A DNA stretch of 64,000 bases from the NCBI RefSeq assembly GCF_000981805.1, contig NZ_CP011132.1, forward strand, positions 3,968,001-4,032,000, written 5' to 3'. Shown one piece after another: positions 42,196 through 51,342 of this stretch. The position numbers were made by a program, and so were the translations under genes. Every line of letters begins with the position of its first letter. Position 1 is the first letter of the stretch. This DNA comes from Citrobacter amalonaticus Y19. GTDB taxonomy: Bacteria > Pseudomonadota > Gammaproteobacteria > Enterobacterales > Enterobacteriaceae. The notes under the pieces are model-generated. The model did not search any database. It worked only from the letters and a program-made list of their open reading frames with translations, and had not been told where the DNA came from.

Positions 42196-44282
42196 CACTT
42201 CTTCTTCGCGGCCGCTTTTCGCCGCTTATCCAGATCCTTAATCAGCTTGTTCACCCGTTCATCAGCAAACATCGCTTCAAGCGTGGCGGAAAGCTTACGA
42301 CGCCAGTTTTTGTACTGTGAACTGGTCCCCGGAATGTTGACCGGTTCCGCCATATCCAGCCAGTCTTCCGGCTGCAACCCTAATAATGCGCTGTTACTGT
42401 CGGCAATATAACGCTGCATACCCCGATTGAGCGTCGGCGTCATCGCCATCAGCGAGGCCTTATGTCCGGCCCGTTTTGGCAGACAGCCGTATTTATGCAG
42501 CGCATCTAATAGCCCCTGCTTCGCCCGCTCACGGTCCTGATACAGTCCGCGCAGCACCACCTCATCAGGGTACAGCCCCAGCGCTTTACCGAGCGTCAGG
42601 TCGCCGCTGTCCCAATAGCCTTTGAGCGTAGGAAGATCATGCGTCGTCGCGACAGCCATTGATTGTTCCGGATACGCTTTCGGCGCACGGTAGTTCTTCT
42701 CATGGTCGTTCTCGAAATAGAGCACTTTGTAAGAGTACACGCCGCAGGTTCGCAGCTTGCCGACAATCTCCACCGGAACGGTACCCAGATCTTCACCAAT
42801 CACCATGCAGTGATGACGCTGACTTTCCAGCGCCAGAATCGACAGCAGGTCGTCTACCGGATAGTGAACATAGGCGCCGTGGTCGGCGGTCTCACCGTAG
42901 GGGATCCACCACAGACGCAGCATCGACATGACGTGATCGATACGCAGCGCGCCGCAGCTTTGCATATTCGCCCGCAGGAGTTCGATAAACGGTTCATAGG
43001 CGCGCGCCGTGATGATATGCGGATCCATCGGCGGCAGGCCCCAGTTCTGACCGAGCGGACCGAGAATATCCGGCGGCGCGCCAACGGAGGCTTTCAGGCA
43101 ATACAATTCGCGATCGCACCAGGTTTCCGACCCGCCTTCCGCCACGCCCACCGCCAGATCGCGATACAGGCCAATCGGCATCTTAAAGCCCTGACTGGTC
43201 TCCCAACAGGCGGCAAACTGAGTGTATGCCAGCCATTGCAGCCAGAGCCAGAAATCCACCTCATCACGATGCTCGAGGCAGAATTTTTTCACCTCCGGCG
43301 AATCAATCGACTGATAAGCCTTCGGCCAGACCGGCCAGCCCCAGCGCAGTTCGTCCTCTTTCACCTGATGGGCATGCAGCGCATCAAACGCCGCCTGCCA
43401 GTACAGGCTATCGCCTTCCTGAGCAACGAACGCCCGGAACGCCGCCATCTGCTCATCATCGCGCGCGGAAAACCCTTTCCACGCCATGCGCAGCGCCGTC
43501 ATTTTTAGCGCGGTGACGGTGGAATAATCAACCCATTCGACATCCCGCGCCTGTTGCAGCGCTTTCTGCGTGGCGGGACTCTGCCACCAGGCCTGCGCCT
43601 CTTTACTCAGGTGAAAATCGTCCACGGCGTTCACGTCGATGTAAATGACGTTCAGCCAGCGGCGCGAAGATGGGCTGTACGGGCTGGCGCTTTCCGGGTT
43701 TGCCGGATAGAGCGCATGGATCGGGTTAAGACCGATAAACGCCCCTCCACGCTTCGCCACATCCACCAGCATCGACTTCAGATCGCCGAAGTCACCAATC
43801 CCCCAGTTGCGTTCTGAACGCAGCGTATACAACTGAACACAGGCACCCCAGAGTTTTTCTCCATCCAGCAGCGCCTGCGGCTCGTAGCAACGTTTTGGCG
43901 CCACGATGACGCGGCAATGGTGTCGCAATTCATCCTGCGTCAACGTCAGCGTGTGATAGCCCAGCGGCAGCTTTGTCGGCAGATTAAAGGATTTACCGCC
44001 AGTGGCATGCCCCTTAAACTGCTCTCCCTCTTCGGTGGTCAACAACCAGTTGAATTCACCGCGTCCTTCCACCGCCAGCGGCATCTTTTTGCCTGCGGTG
44101 TAGACCATTACATTCGGCACCGGCGTCACCGCCACTTTTGTGGCGGGGGCGGTATGGTGCATAGCATCCAACAAACGTCGCTTGGTTTCGGCACCAATTG
44201 ACTGCGGTTTGCCGTGGGCATTGATATAATTGGGACTGATCCCCGCCGCCAGCGCGGCATTATCCAGACGTTTGTTATCCAT
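42195..44282 (-). CDS. malQ: 4-alpha-glucanotransferase (amylomaltase)
   Basis: 695 residues, GH77 family; E. coli has 694. Catalytic segments are RIDHVMSMLRLWWIP (nucleophile Asp), MVIGEDLGTVP (acid/base Glu) and TTHDLPTLKGYWDSGD. It transfers maltosyl and longer units between maltodextrins and releases glucose, working with MalP. It lies 9 nt after malP on the same strand, and its C-terminus is basic (KDLDKRRKAAAKKK). Confidence 0.97.
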   Translation of the reverse strand: MDNKRLDNAALAAGISPNYINAHGKPQSIGAETKRRLLDAMHHTAPATKVAVTPVPNVMVYTAGKKMPLAVEGRGEFNWLLTTEEGEQFKGHATGGKSFNLPTKLPLGYHTLTLTQDELRHHCRVIVAPKRCYEPQALLDGEKLWGACVQLYTLRSERNWGIGDFGDLKSMLVDVAKRGGAFIGLNPIHALYPANPESASPYSPSSRRWLNVIYIDVNAVDDFHLSKEAQAWWQSPATQKALQQARDVEWVDYSTVTALKMTALRMAWKGFSARDDEQMAAFRAFVAQEGDSLYWQAAFDALHAHQVKEDELRWGWPVWPKAYQSIDSPEVKKFCLEHRDEVDFWLWLQWLAYTQFAACWETSQGFKMPIGLYRDLAVGVAEGGSETWCDRELYCLKASVGAPPDILGPLGQNWGLPPMDPHIITARAYEPFIELLRANMQSCGALRIDHVMSMLRLWWIPYGETADHGAYVHYPVDDLLSILALESQRHHCMVIGEDLGTVPVEIVGKLRTCGVYSYKVLYFENDHEKNYRAPKAYPEQSMAVATTHDLPTLKGYWDSGDLTLGKALGLYPDEVVLRGLYQDRERAKQGLLDALHKYGCLPKRAGHKASLMAMTPTLNRGMQRYIADSNSALLGLQPEDWLDMAEPVNIPGTSSQYKNWRRKLSATLEAMFADERVNKLIKDLDKRRKAAAKKK

Positions 44283-44291
44283 CGCTCTTCC

Positions 44292-46685
44292 TTAGCGTTT
44301 TGCCTGCCAGATTCGGGTCTGATAATCGCGGATGGAGCGATCCGAGCTGAACATACCGCAGCGCGCGGAGTTCAGGATCGCCGCACGCGTCCAGGCCTCC
44401 TGGTCACGATACAACACATCCACCTGTTTCTGCGCCTCAACGTAGGCCGCAAAGTCCGCCATCACCAGATACGGATCGCCACCCTGCTTGCCCAGACTGT
44501 GCAGCATCTGGTCAAAGGCGTGCTTGTCACCGCCGCTGAATTTCCCACTTTCCAGTTCTTTCAGCACGGCATCGAGCACTTTATCCTTCTTGCGCCATTT
44601 CAGCGGATCGTAACCTTTGGCTTTCAGCGCCTTCACCTCTTCCACGGTATGACCAAAGATAAAGATATTCTCGTCACCCACTTTCTCGGCAATTTCCACG
44701 TTCGCGCCGTCCAGCGTACCGACCGTCAGCGCGCCGTTGAGCGCCAGCTTCATATTGCCGGTACCGGAAGCCTCTTTCCCCGCCGTGGAGATCTGCTCGG
44801 AGATATCCGCCGCCGGAATCAGCATTTCTGCCGCCGACACGCAGTAATCCGGCAGGAATACCACTTTCAGCTTGTCGCCGACTTTCGGGTCATTGTTGAT
44901 GGTTTCCGCCACCTTGTTAATGGCAAAAATGATGTTTTTCGCCAGGTAATAACCCGGTGCCGCCTTCGCGCCAAACAGGAAGACGCGCGGCACGCGTTCT
45001 GCCTGCGGGTTTTCGCGGATCTCTTTATACAGCGCCAGGATATGCAGCAGGTTCAGGTGCTGACGCTTGTACTCGTGCAGACGCTTAATCTGAATGTCGA
45101 AAATCGCCTGCGGGTTAATCTCAATCCCGGTGCGGACCTTCACAAACTCGGCCAGACGCACCTTATTCGCCTGCTTGATATCACGCCAGGTTTTGCGGAA
45201 TTTGGCATCGTCGGCGTACTTCTCAAGGTTGATCAACTGGTCGAGATCGTTCGCCCACTCTTTCTTCAGCGTTTTATCAAACAATGCGGCCAGTTCCGGG
45301 TTGCACTGCTTGATCCAGCGGCGCGGCGTGATGCCGTTGGTCACGTTATGGAATTTGTTCGGCCAAAGCTGGTGATATTCCGGGAACAGATCCTTCACCA
45401 CCAGATCGGAGTGCAGCGCAGCAACGCCATTAACCGCAAAGCCGCTGACCACGCACATGTTCGCCATGCGCACCTGTTTGTCGTGGACCACCGCCAGCTT
45501 CGCCCAAACCTGCTTGTCGCCAGGCCAGGTTTTATCGACCAGCGTCTTAAAGCGATCGTTAATCTCTTTGATAATCTGCATGTGGCGCGGCAGCAGCGCC
45601 TTCACCAGCTTCTCATCCCAGCACTCCAGCGCTTCTGGCATCAGGGTATGGTTGGTATAAGCGAAGGTTTTGCTGGTGATTGCCCAGGCGTCATCCCAGC
45701 TCATCTGGTGTTCGTCAAGCAGCACACGCAGCAGTTCCGGAATCGCAATCGTCGGGTGGGTATCGTTCAGTTGAATGACTTCGTAATCCGCCAGTTCATG
45801 CAGTTTACGGCCAGCCAGATGATGGCGGCGCAGAATATCGGCTACCGAGCAGGCGCACTGGAAGTATTGCTGCATCAGACGCAGCTTCTTACCCGCCGTG
45901 TGGTTGTCGTTCGGGTAAAGCACTTTGGTCAGTTTATCGGCGTCGATCCCCTGCTGTTCTGCACGCAGGAAATCGCCGTCATTAAATTTGGTCAGGTTAA
46001 ACGGATGCGCATGGGTGGCCTGCCACAGACGCAGCGGTTGCGCCACGCCGTTACGGTAGCCCAGCACCGGCAGATCCCATGCCTGCCCAGTAATAACAAA
46101 GCCGGGTTCCCAGCGGCCCTCTTTTGTCACCTTGCCGCCAATACCGACCTGCACATCAAGCTGCTCATTATGACGGAACCACGGATAGCTACCGCGATGC
46201 CAGTCATCCGGCGCTTCCATTTGCTGACCGTCGGCAAACGACTGACGGAACAGACCGTACTGATAGTTCAGACCGTAGCCGGTGGCAGACTGCCCCACTG
46301 TCGCCATCGAGTCCAGGAAGCAGGCGGCAAGACGCCCTAATCCCCCGTTGCCCAACGCCGGGTCAGTCTCCTCTTCCAGCAGATCGGTCAGGTTGACGTC
46401 GTGCGCCTTCAGCGCGTCGCTCACCGCCTGATACCAGCCCAGGTTAAGCAGGTTATTTCCCGTCAGGCGACCAATCAGGAACTCCATGGAGATGTAGTTC
46501 ACATGGCGCTGATTTTTCGCCGGTTTCGCCACAGGTTGTGCACTGAGGAGTTCCGCCAGTGCGCCACTGACGGCGTGCCACCATTGACGAGACGTCATCT
46601 CGTGAGCTGACAGTAAACCGAAATGCTGCCACTGACGCGTCAGGGCTGCCTGAAATTGCTCTTGATTGAAGGTAGGCTGTGACAT
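44292..46685 (-). CDS. malP: Maltodextrin phosphorylase
   Basis: 797 residues from ATG at 46685 (MSQPTFNQEQFQAALTRQW), equal to E. coli MalP; a 24-codon extension would cross the promoter region and is unlikely. The pyridoxal-phosphate lysine lies in EASGTGNMKLALNGALTVGT. Substrate-binding segments include NDTHPTIAIPELLR and GYRNGVAQPLRLWQA. It phosphorolyses maltodextrins to glucose 1-phosphate. The malPQ operon is activated by MalT, and MalT boxes lie upstream. Confidence 0.98.
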   Translation of the reverse strand: MSQPTFNQEQFQAALTRQWQHFGLLSAHEMTSRQWWHAVSGALAELLSAQPVAKPAKNQRHVNYISMEFLIGRLTGNNLLNLGWYQAVSDALKAHDVNLTDLLEEETDPALGNGGLGRLAACFLDSMATVGQSATGYGLNYQYGLFRQSFADGQQMEAPDDWHRGSYPWFRHNEQLDVQVGIGGKVTKEGRWEPGFVITGQAWDLPVLGYRNGVAQPLRLWQATHAHPFNLTKFNDGDFLRAEQQGIDADKLTKVLYPNDNHTAGKKLRLMQQYFQCACSVADILRRHHLAGRKLHELADYEVIQLNDTHPTIAIPELLRVLLDEHQMSWDDAWAITSKTFAYTNHTLMPEALECWDEKLVKALLPRHMQIIKEINDRFKTLVDKTWPGDKQVWAKLAVVHDKQVRMANMCVVSGFAVNGVAALHSDLVVKDLFPEYHQLWPNKFHNVTNGITPRRWIKQCNPELAALFDKTLKKEWANDLDQLINLEKYADDAKFRKTWRDIKQANKVRLAEFVKVRTGIEINPQAIFDIQIKRLHEYKRQHLNLLHILALYKEIRENPQAERVPRVFLFGAKAAPGYYLAKNIIFAINKVAETINNDPKVGDKLKVVFLPDYCVSAAEMLIPAADISEQISTAGKEASGTGNMKLALNGALTVGTLDGANVEIAEKVGDENIFIFGHTVEEVKALKAKGYDPLKWRKKDKVLDAVLKELESGKFSGGDKHAFDQMLHSLGKQGGDPYLVMADFAAYVEAQKQVDVLYRDQEAWTRAAILNSARCGMFSSDRSIRDYQTRIWQAKR

Positions 46686-46751
46686 AGGAGTTCCGGGTCC
46701 TTTGGTAAAATACAACGTTATCGCTAGTTTGCCAGGCTCAATGTTGACCTT

Positions 46752-46760
46752 CCTCATCCC
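46752..46760 (-). promoter_or_regulatory. MalT box proximal to malP
   Basis: The minus strand reads GGGATGAGG, matching the GGGGA(T/G)GAGG MalT box in the direct orientation for malPQ. It lies about 70 nt upstream of the malP start. Confidence 0.75.
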
Positions 46761-46787
46761 ACTCTGGATTAGGCAGGGAGGAGTAGT

Positions 46788-46843
46788 GGGGATGAGCGAA
46801 AAAGTGTGATCGCCGCCACTTAAAGGTAGTGTACTGGATGAGG
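46788..46843 (+). promoter_or_regulatory. Two MalT boxes distal to malP
   Basis: GGGGATGAG at 46788-46796 and GGATGAGG at 46836-46843 are MalT boxes on the plus strand, opposite to the proximal box. Mixed orientation of proximal and distal boxes is a known property of the E. coli malP promoter. Confidence 0.7.
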
Positions 46844-47144
46844 ATGGGTGACGATTTCACCGCACGACAGGCAAGGTTAACACCGGACAATGACAAAAAT
46901 TCAGAAGGGACTCATCCGATATATGTTAATTGAGAAATAGTTTCTAACCTGAAATATCAAGAGGCTGTTGGAATAATCGTACTGATATTAATTTCCCGGC
47001 ATGTTATAGGGCCACTTTCGCTAAAAAAGTCAAAGACCACAGGAATAAAATAGCCCCATTTCACCCCGTAGAATCCCCCTCCAACCCAGACAGTTTGCGC
47101 CTTGCGCGCGATTGAAAGCGGTTTCTGTCATAGTTATAAAGATT

Positions 47145-47160
47145 TGTGACAGAGTGCAAA
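47145..47160. promoter_or_regulatory. CRP site of the malT promoter
   Basis: TGTGACAGAGTGCAAA has a perfect left TGTGA half and a weak right half. The same asymmetric sequence, followed by TTCAG, is the known CRP site of E. coli malT. It lies about 125 nt before the malT ATG. Confidence 0.75.
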
Positions 47161-47282
47161 TTCAGAAACACAAAAAGGCCTCTTAACTTGCAATAAGGCG
47201 CTTTCTGGCCGACCTTATATCTATTAATTACGAAGCGCAAAAAAAATCGCAGTCCCCCATTTTCCACAGTGAAGTGCTAACT

Positions 47283-49988
47283 ATGTTGATTCCGTCTAAA
47301 CTCAGTCGTCCGGTTCGTCTCGACCATACGGTGGTTCGTGAGCGCCTGTTGGCTAAACTTTCCGGCGCGAACAATTTCAGGCTGGCCCTGGTAACAAGTC
47401 CTGCAGGTTATGGGAAGACCACGCTCATTTCACAATGGGCTGCCGGAAAAAATGAGCTCGGCTGGTACTCGCTGGATGAAGGCGACAATCAGCAGGAGCG
47501 TTTTGCCAGCTATCTGATTGCCGCGATACAGCAGGCTACCAACGGTCATTGCACCACCAGTGAAGTGATGGTGCAAAAACGTCAGTATGTCAGTCTGACC
47601 TCGCTTTTCGCGCAGCTCTTTATTGAGCTGGCGGAGTGGGATCGCCCGCTGTATCTGGTCATCGACGACTACCACCTGATCACTAACCCGGTGATTCATG
47701 AATCCATGCGCTTCTTCCTGCGCCATCAGCCTGAAAATCTCACGCTGGTGGTGTTGTCGCGTAACTTACCGCAGTTGGGGATTGCCAACCTGCGCGTGCG
47801 CGATCAGCTTCTGGAGATAGGCAGTCAGCAACTGGCTTTTAATCACCAGGAAGCAAAACAGTTTTTTGACCGCCGCTTGTCCTCTCCCATTGAAGCCGCT
47901 GAAAGCAGTCGGATGTGTGACGATGTGGCGGGCTGGGCGACGGCATTACAGCTCATTGCCCTCTCTGCGCGGCAGAACAACCACTCTGCGCACCAGTCGG
48001 CACGCCGTCTGGCAGGCATTAACGCCAGCCATCTCTCGGATTATCTGGTCGATGAAGTGCTGGACAGCGTCGATGTCAGCACCCGTCACTTCCTGTTGAA
48101 AAGCGCGGTGTTACGCTCAATGAACGACGCGCTGATCGTTCGCGTGACCGGTGAAGAGAACGGTCAGATGCGGCTGGAAGAGATCGAGCGCCAGGGACTT
48201 TTCCTGCAACGGATGGATGACTCCGGTGAATGGTTCAGCTACCACCCGCTGTTTGGCAGTTTCCTGCGTCAGCGCTGCCAGTGGGAACTGGCGACAGAGC
48301 TACAGGATATCCATCGCGCCGCCGCAGAGAGTTGGATGGCGCAAGGTTTCCCCAGTGAAGCCATCCACCATGCGCTGGCGGCAGGCGATGCGCATATGCT
48401 GCGCGATATCCTGCTTAACCACGCATGGGGATTGTTTAACCACAGCGAACTGGCGCTGCTGGAAGAGTCGTTAAAAGCGCTGCCGTGGGAAAGTCTGCTG
48501 GAAAACCCGCGTCTGGTGTTGCTACAGGCCTGGCTGATGCAGAGCCAGCACCGCTACAGCGAAGTGAACACCCTGCTGGCCCGCGCTGAACAAGAGATTC
48601 AGGGCGTGATGGACAGTACGCTGCACGCCGAGTTTAACGCGCTCCGCGCTCAGGTGGCGATCAACGACGGAAATCCCGATGAGGCCGAGCATCTGGCAAA
48701 ACTGGCGCTGGATGAGTTGCCCATCGCCTTGTACTACAGCCGTATTGTGGCGACCTCGGTACACGGCGAAGTGCTGCACTGTAAGGGCGATCTCTCTCGC
48801 TCGTTAACGCTGATGCAGCAAACTGAACAGATGGCGCGTCATCATGATGTCTGGCACTACGCGCTCTGGAGCTTGATCCAGCAGAGTGAAATTCTCTTTG
48901 CCCAGGGATTTTTGCAGGCCGCCTGGGAAACCCAGGAGAAAGCGTTCCAGTTGATTAAAGATCAGCATCTGGAGCAGTTGCCCATGCACGAGTTCCTGGT
49001 GCGCATTCGTGCCCAACTGCTGTGGGCGTGGGCGCGACTGGACGAATCGGAAGCCTCTGCGCGCAGCGGCATCGAAGTGCTCTCCGCCTTTCAGCCGCAG
49101 CAGCAGCTACAGTGCCTGGCACTGCTGGTGCAGTGCTCGCTGGCCCGTGGCGATCTGGACAATGCCCGCAGCCATCTTAACCGTCTGGAGAATCTGCTTG
49201 GCAACGGCCACTACCATAGCGACTGGATCTCAAACGCCGATAAGGTTCGGGTGATCTACTGGCAGATGACTGGCGATAAAAAGTCGGCCGCCAACTGGTT
49301 GCGCCAGACGCCAAAACCGGAGTTTGCCAACAACCACTTCCTGCAAGGCCAGTGGCGCAATATCGCCAGAGCGCAAATTCTGCTGGGCGAATTTGAGCCC
49401 GCAGAGATAGTCCTGGAAGAGCTGAATGAAAACGCGCGCAGCCTGCGTCTGATGAGCGACCTGAACCGTAACCTGCTACTGCTTAACCAGTTGTACTGGC
49501 AGGCCGGACGCAAAAATGACGCTCAGCGCGTGCTGCTTGATGCCCTGCAATTAGCCAATCGCACCGGATTCATCAGCCATTTCGTGATTGAAGGTGAGTC
49601 GATGGCGCAACAGTTACGCCAGCTTATTCAACTGAATACATTGCCGGAACTGGACCAGCACCGCGCGCAGCGCATTCTGCGTGAAATCAACCAGCATCAC
49701 CGCCACAAGTACGCCCACTTTGACGAAGGCTTTGTGGAGCGCCTGCTGAATCATCCGGAAGTGCCGGAGCTTATCCGCACCAGTCCGCTGACGCAGCGTG
49801 AATGGCAGGTTCTGGGGCTGATTTATTCCGGCTACAGCAACGAACAAATCGCGGGCGAACTGGCGGTGGCGGCGACCACTATCAAGACGCATATCCGTAA
49901 TCTGTATCAGAAACTCGGCGTGGCGCACCGTCAGGATGCGGTACAACACGCACAGCGACTGCTGAAAATGATGGGTTATGGGGTGTAA
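47283..49988 (+). CDS. malT: MalT, ATP- and maltotriose-dependent activator of the maltose regulon
   Basis: 901 residues from ATG at 47283 (MLIPSKLSRPVRLDHTVVRE), equal to E. coli. The STAND-type NTPase domain has Walker A SPAGYGKTTLI near 36-46 and Walker B LYLVIDDYHL. Then come a winged-helix part, TPR-like superhelical repeats (about 437-806) that bind maltotriose, and a LuxR-type HTH at the C-terminus (LTQREWQVLGLIYSGYSNEQ through IKTHIRNLYQKLG). It activates malPQ and the other mal operons. It is divergent from malPQ. The next gene is the accessory LysR regulator, not rtcR. Confidence 0.98.
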   Translation: MLIPSKLSRPVRLDHTVVRERLLAKLSGANNFRLALVTSPAGYGKTTLISQWAAGKNELGWYSLDEGDNQQERFASYLIAAIQQATNGHCTTSEVMVQKRQYVSLTSLFAQLFIELAEWDRPLYLVIDDYHLITNPVIHESMRFFLRHQPENLTLVVLSRNLPQLGIANLRVRDQLLEIGSQQLAFNHQEAKQFFDRRLSSPIEAAESSRMCDDVAGWATALQLIALSARQNNHSAHQSARRLAGINASHLSDYLVDEVLDSVDVSTRHFLLKSAVLRSMNDALIVRVTGEENGQMRLEEIERQGLFLQRMDDSGEWFSYHPLFGSFLRQRCQWELATELQDIHRAAAESWMAQGFPSEAIHHALAAGDAHMLRDILLNHAWGLFNHSELALLEESLKALPWESLLENPRLVLLQAWLMQSQHRYSEVNTLLARAEQEIQGVMDSTLHAEFNALRAQVAINDGNPDEAEHLAKLALDELPIALYYSRIVATSVHGEVLHCKGDLSRSLTLMQQTEQMARHHDVWHYALWSLIQQSEILFAQGFLQAAWETQEKAFQLIKDQHLEQLPMHEFLVRIRAQLLWAWARLDESEASARSGIEVLSAFQPQQQLQCLALLVQCSLARGDLDNARSHLNRLENLLGNGHYHSDWISNADKVRVIYWQMTGDKKSAANWLRQTPKPEFANNHFLQGQWRNIARAQILLGEFEPAEIVLEELNENARSLRLMSDLNRNLLLLNQLYWQAGRKNDAQRVLLDALQLANRTGFISHFVIEGESMAQQLRQLIQLNTLPELDQHRAQRILREINQHHRHKYAHFDEGFVERLLNHPEVPELIRTSPLTQREWQVLGLIYSGYSNEQIAGELAVAATTIKTHIRNLYQKLGVAHRQDAVQHAQRLLKMMGYGV

Positions 49989-50016
49989 CGTCACCGGTTT
50001 TTCGCTGGCGTTAACC

Positions 50017-50925
50017 TCACATATGTTCTGACGCGAACTGATGCGCCTGGCAGGTAATGAATTCCGCAAACGCCGTGACGCCAGGTGCAGGATGTCGCCC
50101 CTTCGGCGTCACCAGATAGATTGCCCGTTCCAGCGCCAGGTCTTCAAACGGTAAAATCACGATATCTTTATGGTTGAACTGGAACAGGGTTAATCCGGTC
50201 GTAATACTGATCCCGTAATTGGCAGCGATCAGGCCCATCATCGTAGTGAGTTGTCGTACTTCCAGTTGATAATCAAAACTCATGGCCAGATTTTCGCAGA
50301 GCTTATCGGTGTACTGCCGAATGCTGGTCCCGACGCTGAAAGCAATAAAGGGATAATCGCAGACCTGACTGAGCGATACTGAAGATTGTTGTGCCAGAGG
50401 ATGTTCGCGATGACAGAGCAGATAAAACTTATCCGAGAATAATAGCGTCGAATCGAACGTGGTCAGCGAGGGTTGCCCGGCGGTTAATGCCATGTCCGCC
50501 TGACCATCCAGCAAGGCCTTCAGACAACGATCCCACTGGGTATCGATCAGTTTCACATTACTCTGCGGCTCCTTCTTACTGTATTTCACCAGTATTTCAG
50601 GTAACCACTCCACCGCCAGCGAAGGCAACACCGCGAGGGTGATATCGTTGCGGTTACCCGCCACCCGGTCTTTGATTTCCCCCACCGCATCGTCGTGGCT
50701 CTGAACAATATTGCGCGCCAGATCGAGAAAATGAATGCCATCCGCATTCAGCAACACTCGCCGCGTATCTCTGTCGAATAGCCGGTAGCCGATTTCCTCT
50801 TCCAGTGATGCAATCAGGGTACTAAACGCGGGCTGAGAAAGGTTAAACCGCCGGGCCGCCTGAGTAAAACTATCAGCCTCACTTAATATTAAGAATGCCC
50901 TGAGTTGCTTAATCGAAAGATTCAT
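50017..50925 (-). CDS. LysR-family transcriptional regulator of the adjacent carboxylate operon
   Basis: 302 residues, LysR type. N-terminal winged HTH: LSIKQLRAFLILSEADSFTQ continuing AARRFNLSQPAFSTLIASLE. It is followed by a LysR-substrate effector domain (ITLAVLPSLAVEWLPEIL onward). The start follows AGGAGTG. It is divergent from the citMHS-like gene with a 417-nt shared control region, the usual layout for a LysR activator responding to the operon substrate. It is convergent with malT, with only 28 nt between stops. I do not recognise a specific named orthologue; it is absent from K-12 at this place. Confidence 0.9.
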   Translation of the reverse strand: MNLSIKQLRAFLILSEADSFTQAARRFNLSQPAFSTLIASLEEEIGYRLFDRDTRRVLLNADGIHFLDLARNIVQSHDDAVGEIKDRVAGNRNDITLAVLPSLAVEWLPEILVKYSKKEPQSNVKLIDTQWDRCLKALLDGQADMALTAGQPSLTTFDSTLLFSDKFYLLCHREHPLAQQSSVSLSQVCDYPFIAFSVGTSIRQYTDKLCENLAMSFDYQLEVRQLTTMMGLIAANYGISITTGLTLFQFNHKDIVILPFEDLALERAIYLVTPKGRHPAPGVTAFAEFITCQAHQFASEHM

Positions 50926-51342
50926 TTCACACTCCTGCCATCGGAATCATTAATTATTTTATCGGTTTTTAAAATGAATAAAAGGCAGTTAATTTCTTTT
51001 TATGACTCACCCCACATTAACCGCATTTTAATTTCGATTAACGGGTCCATCCTCACTAAAGTCGTTTAAGCAGAAAAAATCCAATACACTAAATAACCAT
51101 ATGTTTACAATGGTATTTTTATATTCAAACAAATTTGCTATAACGTTATTTCTATCTCAAATAATAGCATTAACCCTTGCATCAAATGACTCCATCGGAT
51201 TTACAAATTAGTCCCACCTGGCACACTGTGATAAAAATTAATGCATTGATAAAACATATAACCCTCTGCACAAAGTTAACATTGTATTTACTTTCATACA
51301 TTCCGAAGCAGATAAATTTATAAAAATATTAAGGAGAAACAC
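50926..51342. promoter_or_regulatory. Divergent control region LysR/CitMHS operon
   Basis: 417 nt, markedly A/T-rich compared with the flanking genes. Dyads seen are ACCAT-N9-ATGGT at 51096-51114 and ATAACGTTAT at 51140-51149. Either could be part of a LysR binding site (T-N11-A type), but neither is proven. A good ribosome-binding site (AAGGAG, 51331-51336) precedes the transporter gene. No small gene is evident. Confidence 0.55.

Larger units (their letters stand above)
46686..47282. promoter_or_regulatory. Divergent malPQ-malT control region
   Basis: 597 nt without a credible gene. The malP-proximal part (46745-46850) holds GGATGA-type MalT boxes. The malT-proximal part holds a CRP half-site-type sequence. 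The middle (about 46860-47060) is A/T-rich with nothing recognisable. E. coli has the same arrangement. Confidence 0.85.

Noticed and set aside
44214..46340. 708-codon plus-strand open frame antisense to malP
   Set aside because: Antisense of a highly conserved enzyme; the long open frame results from G/C-biased third codon positions.
47061..47267. 68-codon minus-strand frame upstream of malT
   Set aside because: It covers the malT CRP site and promoter and shows no known domain or ribosome-binding site. Kept as regulatory DNA.
50926..51342. Possible small gene or sRNA in the A/T-rich LysR/CitMHS gap
   Set aside because: No frame with a ribosome-binding site and no clear terminator hairpin within the gap; better explained as a control region.
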